This document shows, one piece after another, positions 58,247 through 64,000 of a stretch of 64,000 nucleotides of DNA (positions are counted from its first letter, which is position 1; each line of letters begins with the position of its first letter). The DNA is from Halonotius roseus. Its GTDB lineage: Archaea; Halobacteriota; Halobacteria; Halobacteriales; Haloferacaceae. Both the position numbers and the translations under genes were made by a program. Under the pieces are notes generated by a model. That model worked only from the letters and a program-made list of their open reading frames with translations, did not search any database and was not told where the DNA came from. The stretch is from assembly GCF_006861655.1 (NCBI RefSeq), contig NZ_SESI01000001.1, forward strand, positions 632,328 to 696,327, read 5' to 3'.

Positions 58247-59557
58247 ATGTTCTCCTCGAGCCGTCGTCAAGTGATAATAGTGGTTATGATCGCTCTCATA
58301 ATCCTACCGAGTATTGCGGTGGCCCAAAGCGGTGAGATAGACGCCCTCGGCTCACCCGAGCTCAACGCCTACGCCCCGAACAACGACCTCACACCTGGAA
58401 GCGAGGAAACACTCACCGTTCAGATCGGCAACGAGGGTGATTTCCAGCGCGGTAGTGCAGGCGACCGCCAGTACGTCACCACTGCTCGGGATGTAGCCGT
58501 CAGCCTCAATGCCGGCGGTACACCAATCGCCGTGGAAACAGGTGAACAAAGCATCGGCGAACTGCCCGAAGCACAAACCGGAACCCCGGAGTTCGATCTA
58601 ACTGTTCCCGATTCGGCGTCCCCAGGTACATATACGCTCACAGTCAACCTCGACTACAGCTACACAAGCAAGGCACGGGATGCACCCTCGGTACGCGCGC
58701 AAACCTCGGAAAACTCCCGTTCCGTTGAGCGAACAATCCGCGTCACGATCACCGACGATGCCCGCTTCGAGGTCACTGAACTCGACAGCAATCTCCGCGT
58801 TGGCGAAGAGGGTGAAATCACGGGCCAACTCGAAAACGTCGGCCGCGATGACGCGGCCAACGCCGAGGTCAGCTTCGCACCCGACTCGGAAACCGTCGTC
58901 GCCCTCGAAAGCAACGTCGCTGTCGGCGACATCGAAGCCGGCGAAACAGCCCCGTTCAGCATCCCCGTCGAGGTCACCAGCGAGGCCGAAGCGGTCCCCA
59001 AACGCTTCGATCTCCCGGTCTCCTTCCGCGATGAGAACGGCATCCGCCAGTCCGACAACGATACCGAGTTCCTCATCGACATCGGCGGCCAACGCGACGC
59101 CTTCCTGATCGAACCCGTCGATTCATCGATCGAAGCCGGCAGCAGCCGCGCCCTCGATATCGAGGTCACCAACAACCTCGGTGAGCCGGTCTCAGACATC
59201 GAGGGCAAGCTGTTCGCCGACGACCCGCTCAGTAGCTCCAACGACGAGACGTTCACCACCGAGCTCGATCCCGGCGAGACCACCACGGTCACCGTCGATC
59301 TGAGCGCGGCCAGCGGCGCGACGATCAAAAACTACCCCGCCTCGATGGACTTCCGGTACACCGACGCTGACGGTGACAGCAAGCTCACCGACAGCTACCG
59401 GCTGGCGATCGGTGTCACCGAGCCCGCCGACGATGGCGGCGGCTCGCCGATCCTCCCGCTCCTGCTCGTCCTGCTCGTTGTCGCCGGGATCGGCGCGTTC
59501 CTCTGGCGGCGCAACGGCGGCGAACTCAACGACCTTGGCGGGCTGCGAGACGAGTAG
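58247..59557 (+). CDS. COG1361-type surface protein, partner of the RND transporter
   Basis: The 436-residue protein has a signal peptide (VIIVVMIALIILPSIAVAQS) and three NEW3/CARDB-like beta-sandwich domains. The second and third begin VTELDSNLRVGEEGEITGQL and DSSIEAGSSRALDIEV. A C-terminal membrane helix (about 400-420) ends in a short basic tail. Its stop abuts the ATG of the RND gene, so the two are translationally coupled. Such pairs recur in archaea and presumably form a membrane complex, with this protein extending outside like an adaptor. Function otherwise unknown. Confidence 0.8.
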   Translation: MFSSSRRQVIIVVMIALIILPSIAVAQSGEIDALGSPELNAYAPNNDLTPGSEETLTVQIGNEGDFQRGSAGDRQYVTTARDVAVSLNAGGTPIAVETGEQSIGELPEAQTGTPEFDLTVPDSASPGTYTLTVNLDYSYTSKARDAPSVRAQTSENSRSVERTIRVTITDDARFEVTELDSNLRVGEEGEITGQLENVGRDDAANAEVSFAPDSETVVALESNVAVGDIEAGETAPFSIPVEVTSEAEAVPKRFDLPVSFRDENGIRQSDNDTEFLIDIGGQRDAFLIEPVDSSIEAGSSRALDIEVTNNLGEPVSDIEGKLFADDPLSSSNDETFTTELDPGETTTVTVDLSAASGATIKNYPASMDFRYTDADGDSKLTDSYRLAIGVTEPADDGGGSPILPLLLVLLVVAGIGAFLWRRNGGELNDLGGLRDE

Positions 59558-62059
59558 ATGGCCGATCGAGGCCTCGACCTCGAACCGTCGCTCAACGCGC
59601 TCAACAGTCTCATCCTCGGGCGGCCCCTGGCGGTTGTCGCCGCCTTCCTCGCGGTCACCGTCCTGCTGACCGGCGGGCTCGGGATGATCGAGACCGTCGA
59701 GGATCAGTCGGACGCCTTCTCCGAGGATATCGACGCCCAGGAGGCTCTCGACGCTGTCAACGAGGAGTTCGGTGCGACCTTTGGCGACTCCGAGGAATCC
59801 ACCCAGCTGTTACAGGAGAGTCAAAACGCCCTCAGCAAGCCGGCGTTGCTGCGCTCGCTGGCGATCATCGAACGTACCAACGAGCGCGCTGAGCTCCGGC
59901 TGACCGACGCCACCGGGCCGGCGACGATCATCGCCCAACAGCTCGATCCCGATGCCGAGGGCTACGCGGCCCAACGCCGGGCGATCAGCCGCGCCAGCGA
60001 GACGGAGCTCCGAACCGCGGTGCGGCAAAGCGCGGACAGACCAGGGTTTCAGGCACTTGTCTCGGAAGATTTCAACCGCCAGACCGCGAGTGCCGGCGCG
60101 TCGATAACTGTCCTCACCCACTCCTTCCCACCGCAAGGTGACAACCTCCAAGAGGTGCAACTAGGTGTCAAGGAGATCACCGAGCGAAGCGACGGCGACA
60201 TCCGCGTTTTCGGGCTCGGGATCACCAACAGCGAGACCGCAAACGTCATCGGCGACTCCCTAGGGATCGTTATGCCCGCGGTGCTCGGCCTGATCCTGCT
60301 GTTTTTGATCGTCGCCTACCGTGACCCGATCGATCTCGTTCTCGGGTTGGTCGCGCTACTGTTGACGCTGCTGTGGACGTTCGGCTTCATCGGCTACGCC
60401 GGTATCCCCTTCGACCAGAACATGATCTCGGTGCCGATCCTCCTGCTTGCGGTCGGCATCGACTTCGGGATCCACATCGTCAACCGCTACCGCGAGGAGA
60501 AGATCCACGGCTTCGACGTGCGGGAGGCGATGACGATCACCAACAGCCAGCTGGCGGTTGCCTTTGCGATCGTGACGGTCACAACGGTATTCGGCTTTGG
60601 CGCGAATCTGACAAGCAACTTCCAGCCGACCCGGAACTTTGCGATCGTCGCCAGCGTCGGCATCATCTTCACGTTCCTCATCTTCAGCTTCTTCCTGCCG
60701 GCGGCGAAGATCATCGCCGACCGCAACCGCGAGCGGTTCAACGTTCCCAGCTTTGGCTCCGCGCCGCTTGCGACCGAGGAATCGATCCTCGGCCGGATCT
60801 TACCGGCCAGCGCGACCATCTCAAAGCGCGCGCCGATCGCCTTGCTGCTGCTGTTTTTGGTCATCTCCGGCGGGGCCGCCGCCTACGGGCAGGGTGTTGA
60901 TCGAAGCTTCGAACAGGAGGACTTCCTCCCACCCGAAGACCTCCCGGACTACATCGAAGGCCTCCCTGAGCCGTTCGCCCCCAGCGAGTACACCGCCGCC
61001 GGCAGCATCAATTTCATCGAGGACAACTTCGCCGCCGGCAACGACGACCAGATCACGATGTACATCGAGGGGCCGTTCACCCGTGATGCCGCCCTTGAGT
61101 CGGTGTACCGAACAACCAGGGATCCACCCGACACCTATCTGACGACCGACAACCGTGCGGAGACGACGAGCATCATCACCGTCATCAACGACTACGCCGA
61201 CCGTGATCCCGAGTTCGCCGCCCTCGTCGCCCGCAACGACCGCGATGGCAACGGGGTGCCCGACCGCAACCTCGAACAGATCTACGACGCGCTCGAATCC
61301 TCGCCGGCGGCCGACCGCACCGACGAGTATCTGACCGAGGATCGGCGGGCGATCCGCGTTGAGTTCGCCGTCGAATCCGACGCCTCCCAGGGCGAGATCA
61401 CCGCCGACTCCAGGGAGTACGCCGAGGAGTTCCGGGCTGCCGCCACCCCAACCGGGACGATCGTCGTCTTCCAGGCGGTGACCGACCTCATCTTCCAGTC
61501 GGCGTTCCAGAGCCTGTTTGTCGCCATCGGGCTGACCGGGATCTTCCTCGTCGGGGTCTACTGGCTGCTGGAACGCAAACCGCTGTTGGGCGTCGTCAAC
61601 GTCTTCCCGATCCTCGTGACGGTCGCGGTGTTGTTGGCGACGATGCGGGTACTCGGCCTCTCGCTCAACGCTGTCACGGCGACGATCCTCTCGATCACCG
61701 TCGGCGTCGGCGTCGCCTACTCGGTGCATATGACCCACCGGTTTATCGACGAGTACACCGCTGGCAAGAGCACCGATGAAAGCCTCAAGATCACCCTCCA
61801 GGGCACCGGTGGCGCGCTCACCGGCAGCATGCTGACGACCTCGATCGGCACCGGCGCGCTCGTACTCGCTATCTCGCCGATCCTCGGCCAGTTCGGGCTG
61901 CTGATGGCTGTCAGCGTCTTCTACTCGTTTGTCGCCGCGATCGTCGTCTTCCCGTCGACGGCCTACATCTGGGCACGGTACGATCAGGGCGGCTCGCTCC
62001 GGGATTGGCTGTGGGAACGGACAAACAGCACGCCACAGTTCGCTAGCCAAGACGAGTAG
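59558..62059 (+). CDS. RND/MMPL-family transporter
   Basis: The 833-residue protein has the RND layout: a first helix (about 24-44), a large external domain, five clustered helices (about 225-400) that include the sterol-sensing-like block FDQNMISVPILLLAVGIDFG, another external domain, and a second helix cluster (about 650-815). It belongs to the archaeal HAE3/MMPL group thought to export lipids or hydrophobic molecules. There is no membrane-fusion protein gene, as expected for a cell with one membrane; the COG1361 protein takes the upstream place. Substrate unknown. Confidence 0.87.
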   Translation: MADRGLDLEPSLNALNSLILGRPLAVVAAFLAVTVLLTGGLGMIETVEDQSDAFSEDIDAQEALDAVNEEFGATFGDSEESTQLLQESQNALSKPALLRSLAIIERTNERAELRLTDATGPATIIAQQLDPDAEGYAAQRRAISRASETELRTAVRQSADRPGFQALVSEDFNRQTASAGASITVLTHSFPPQGDNLQEVQLGVKEITERSDGDIRVFGLGITNSETANVIGDSLGIVMPAVLGLILLFLIVAYRDPIDLVLGLVALLLTLLWTFGFIGYAGIPFDQNMISVPILLLAVGIDFGIHIVNRYREEKIHGFDVREAMTITNSQLAVAFAIVTVTTVFGFGANLTSNFQPTRNFAIVASVGIIFTFLIFSFFLPAAKIIADRNRERFNVPSFGSAPLATEESILGRILPASATISKRAPIALLLLFLVISGGAAAYGQGVDRSFEQEDFLPPEDLPDYIEGLPEPFAPSEYTAAGSINFIEDNFAAGNDDQITMYIEGPFTRDAALESVYRTTRDPPDTYLTTDNRAETTSIITVINDYADRDPEFAALVARNDRDGNGVPDRNLEQIYDALESSPAADRTDEYLTEDRRAIRVEFAVESDASQGEITADSREYAEEFRAAATPTGTIVVFQAVTDLIFQSAFQSLFVAIGLTGIFLVGVYWLLERKPLLGVVNVFPILVTVAVLLATMRVLGLSLNAVTATILSITVGVGVAYSVHMTHRFIDEYTAGKSTDESLKITLQGTGGALTGSMLTTSIGTGALVLAISPILGQFGLLMAVSVFYSFVAAIVVFPSTAYIWARYDQGGSLRDWLWERTNSTPQFASQDE

Positions 62060-62063
62060 ATAC

Positions 62064-63170
62064 CTACCCGCGATCGGCCGCCGCACGGAACGCGTTCACG
62101 CGCGGGCACGATCCAACACCTGTTAGCAGCGCGATCATCGTGATCGTGTCGCCGTCGGGATCGGGCATGTCGCCGCCACGGATCTCGACGCTGCCGGTTT
62201 CCTGGGCCAACCACGACCGGGCATCCGAGACCGCCCGGCGATTCAGCCAGTCGGGCGGCCCGCCGACGATCAACAACCCGCGTTGCACCGACTCGCGGTC
62301 GATCTCGACGGTGAGCTTGCCGCGAACCGCCCGCCGGGAGGTTGTCTCGATAGCCTTGATCGCGGTTGTGTCGTCGATCTCGCCCTCCTGTTCGAGGATC
62401 CCGAGCCCGAACCGGGACTCAGTTGGTCGCTCGATCGTCTGGCTGGCGTAGCCGATGGTGGCGATCCCGCCGGCAGCGAAGGTGTTCTGTACCTCGGAGG
62501 CGTCGACGACGCGTTCGGCGATCTGGCGGTCGTGATCGCCCTCGCCGGCCGCAAACAGCGCGGCGACCCGCGTTGTCAGCGTCTCGTTGAGGTCGTCTCG
62601 GGTGTCGGGGTCGGTGTCGCTGTCACCGGAGCCAAGCCATAGCTCGTTGTCGAACAACAGCAGCGCGTCGGTCGCCGCGCCGATATCGGCGAGCGCGCGA
62701 CCGGTGTTGCGTGCGGCTGTCGATGTCGACCCATCGTCGGCGGTGGGCGAACCCGCCGGCAAAATCCCAAGCCCATACACTGGAACATCGTAGACACGTC
62801 GCAGCTCGTCGGCGATCCGCGGGAGGGCGGTCGCGCCGCTGCCGCCAGCGAGGCCGACACAACAGAGGATCGCGTCGGTCTGCGAGGAAACGGCGTCGTC
62901 GACGGCGTTGGCCAGTTCGGTTGCCTCGGAGTCGGCCGCCGCCGCGCCGACGCTGCGGTCGCCCTCGACGCCAGCCCCCTCGGCCTCGATGACCCCGTAG
63001 AGATGGCGTCGGTCATCCGGGATCGACTCCAGACTCGACAGATCACGCTGGTCGGTATCAAGGGCGACGCTGTCGACGACGAACGACCGCGAGCGATCGC
63101 CGTCAGCCGCCACGAGCCGGTCGGCGATCCGGCAGCCAACCCCGCCAAACCCACAGACTGTCAGCTTCAT
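62064..63170 (-). CDS. Divergent FtsZ/CetZ (tubulin-superfamily) protein
   Basis: The 368-residue protein starts MKLTVCGFGGVGCRIADRL, a nucleotide-binding strand-loop like FtsZ/CetZ. It has the GTP-phosphate loop as VGLAGGSGATALPRI where FtsZ has GGGTGTGA. The segment VYGLGILPAGSP matches the following strand (V.ILP). The T7-loop aspartates of FtsZ that complete the GTPase site are not clearly recognisable, so it may bind but not hydrolyse GTP. Haloarchaea carry FtsZ1, FtsZ2 and several CetZ; this is a more distant member, possibly a non-polymerising one. It is convergent with the RND gene with 4 bases between stops. Confidence 0.7.
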   Translation of the reverse strand: MKLTVCGFGGVGCRIADRLVAADGDRSRSFVVDSVALDTDQRDLSSLESIPDDRRHLYGVIEAEGAGVEGDRSVGAAAADSEATELANAVDDAVSSQTDAILCCVGLAGGSGATALPRIADELRRVYDVPVYGLGILPAGSPTADDGSTSTAARNTGRALADIGAATDALLLFDNELWLGSGDSDTDPDTRDDLNETLTTRVAALFAAGEGDHDRQIAERVVDASEVQNTFAAGGIATIGYASQTIERPTESRFGLGILEQEGEIDDTTAIKAIETTSRRAVRGKLTVEIDRESVQRGLLIVGGPPDWLNRRAVSDARSWLAQETGSVEIRGGDMPDPDGDTITMIALLTGVGSCPRVNAFRAAADRG

Positions 63171-63230
63171 ACCTGCTTCTCACAGCGGTATCGCAAAAAG
63201 AATGCGCCCGGATCGGGGATCGCCGATCAG

Positions 63231-64000
63231 TTAGAACGGGAACAGCGAATCGCTGTCCGGATCACGGTCGATCAACTCGATCTCGTGACCGTCCTGATCG
63301 CGGGTGAACGCATAGAGGTCGTCACACTCCTCAGGACTGCGGTAGTCGTCGGCCTCGCGCAACATGAGCTGCTCCCAGTCGTCTTCGAGGTCGTCGACGC
63401 GGACGGCGAGATGGCCCCACGCGTCGCCCATCGTGTACTCCCGACCGTCATAATTGTAGGTGAGTTCGAGCCACATCGCCTCCTTGGCGTCGTCTTCGGG
63501 TGCCATGAAGTAGTTAGCAAAGGAGCTGGCCTCCCACCGCGAGCGCGGCTCGACATACTCGAACTTCCGCGCCCAGAAGCCGAGTGCCTCGTCGGCGTCC
63601 TCAACGCGGATCATCGTGTGATCCAGCGACCACAGCGCGCCGTAATCCCGCTGGACGATCTCGACCTCGTGGCCGTCGGGATCCTTGACAAACGCATACG
63701 AGCCACCACAGGATTCCGGATCGCGGTAGTCGTCGACGCCTTCGTCCATCAGCTGCTCGTAGTGCTCCTCAAGCTCACCCTCGGGCACCCGAACCGCGAT
63801 GTGGCCCCAGGCGTCGCCGACCTCGTACTCTACCTCGTCGTCGTTCTCGGTGAGTTCGAGCATCGCCCCGTCCTCGTGCATGTCTTCGGGGCCAAGATAG
63901 GCGATGGTGAACCCGTCGCCTTCGTAGCGTTCCTTCTCCTCGTAGTCGAGGTGGGTCTGATACCACTCAAGCGACTCCTCAAGATCCGCGACCCGCATCA
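63231..64000 (-). CDS. Two-domain VOC (glyoxalase-fold) protein, N-terminus beyond window
   Basis: At least 255 residues form two tandem vicinal-oxygen-chelate domains. The first begins MRVADLEESLEWYQTHLDY, the second MIRVEDADEALGFWARKFEY. Each ends with a VKDPDGHEVEIV or TRDQDGHEIELI strand that carries the Glu metal ligand. The family's usual start lies just outside the window (HT before MRVADLEE in relatives), so the N-terminus is incomplete. It may be a lactoylglutathione-lyase-like or dioxygenase-like enzyme; in haloarchaea the glutathione-linked reaction is not expected, so I leave the substrate open. Confidence 0.82.
   Translation of the reverse strand, partial: MRVADLEESLEWYQTHLDYEEKERYEGDGFTIAYLGPEDMHEDGAMLELTENDDEVEYEVGDAWGHIAVRVPEGELEEHYEQLMDEGVDDYRDPESCGGSYAFVKDPDGHEVEIVQRDYGALWSLDHTMIRVEDADEALGFWARKFEYVEPRSRWEASSFANYFMAPEDDAKEAMWLELTYNYDGREYTMGDAWGHLAVRVDDLEDDWEQLMLREADDYRSPEECDDLYAFTRDQDGHEIELIDRDPDSDSLFPF

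Noticed and set aside
1-64000. tRNA or rRNA genes
   Set aside because: I looked for T-loop and cloverleaf patterns and for conserved rRNA stretches and found none convincing; a covariance-model scan would settle it.

Overview
The window is a piece of a haloarchaeal chromosome (class Halobacteria). Proteins are strongly acidic, exported proteins carry Tat or Tat-lipoprotein signals, and electron carriers are halocyanin type. Many genes start a few bases after an archaeal TATA box, so they look leaderless. It carries archaeal informational genes (PolB, Mre11-Rad50, PAN ATPase) and an S-layer-type glycoprotein with a PGF-CTERM tail. I cannot assign a species. I saw no rRNA, tRNA or CRISPR array.

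Region 1 (1-34.3 kb) is conserved core genome with high GC and tight operons. It contains: a zinc/manganese-type ABC uptake system; an ArsC-like phosphatase; a divergent PhoU/AbrB regulator facing a full phosphate operon (pstS-pstC-pstA-pstB-phoU-phoU); DoxX; a MATE exporter; a glutaredoxin; a zinc ribbon; a thioesterase; a DtxR-type regulator with a ferritin-like protein; the Fe-S assembly operon sufC-sufB-sufD; DNA polymerase B; small haloarchaeal orphans; mre11-rad50; a winged-helix protein; the PAN proteasome ATPase; endonuclease III; and a respiratory cluster (membrane-anchored halocyanin, split cytochrome b, several small membrane proteins). A 268-bp hairpin element sits at 29.6 kb.

Region 2 (34.3-58 kb) is an accessory cell-surface island, clearly richer in AT between about 47 and 58 kb. 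It holds a VapB-like orphan antitoxin, a DUF433 antitoxin with a frame-broken DUF5615-type toxin, a fossil PGF-CTERM tail, an S-layer-like glycoprotein, several decayed insertion sequences (an IS4/IS5-like element, an IS5-like element, IS630 and TnpB remnants) and a small MITE. It also holds four large exported proteins with unrelated bodies: a GLUG/cupredoxin protein, an S-layer-like protein, a large protein joined in frame to an ABC exporter, and a subtilisin-like protease. All four end in the same ~45-residue C-terminal module, a duplicated helix-like motif with the core GPxGLGDAAxDFR followed by LGDVAxAFR. This module, replacing PGF-CTERM in one S-layer-like protein, is the best candidate here for an undescribed surface sorting or docking system.

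Region 3 (58.2-64 kb) returns to core-like composition: a COG1361-type surface protein translationally coupled to an RND/MMPL transporter, a divergent FtsZ/tubulin-superfamily protein, and a two-domain VOC (glyoxalase-fold) protein cut by the window end.
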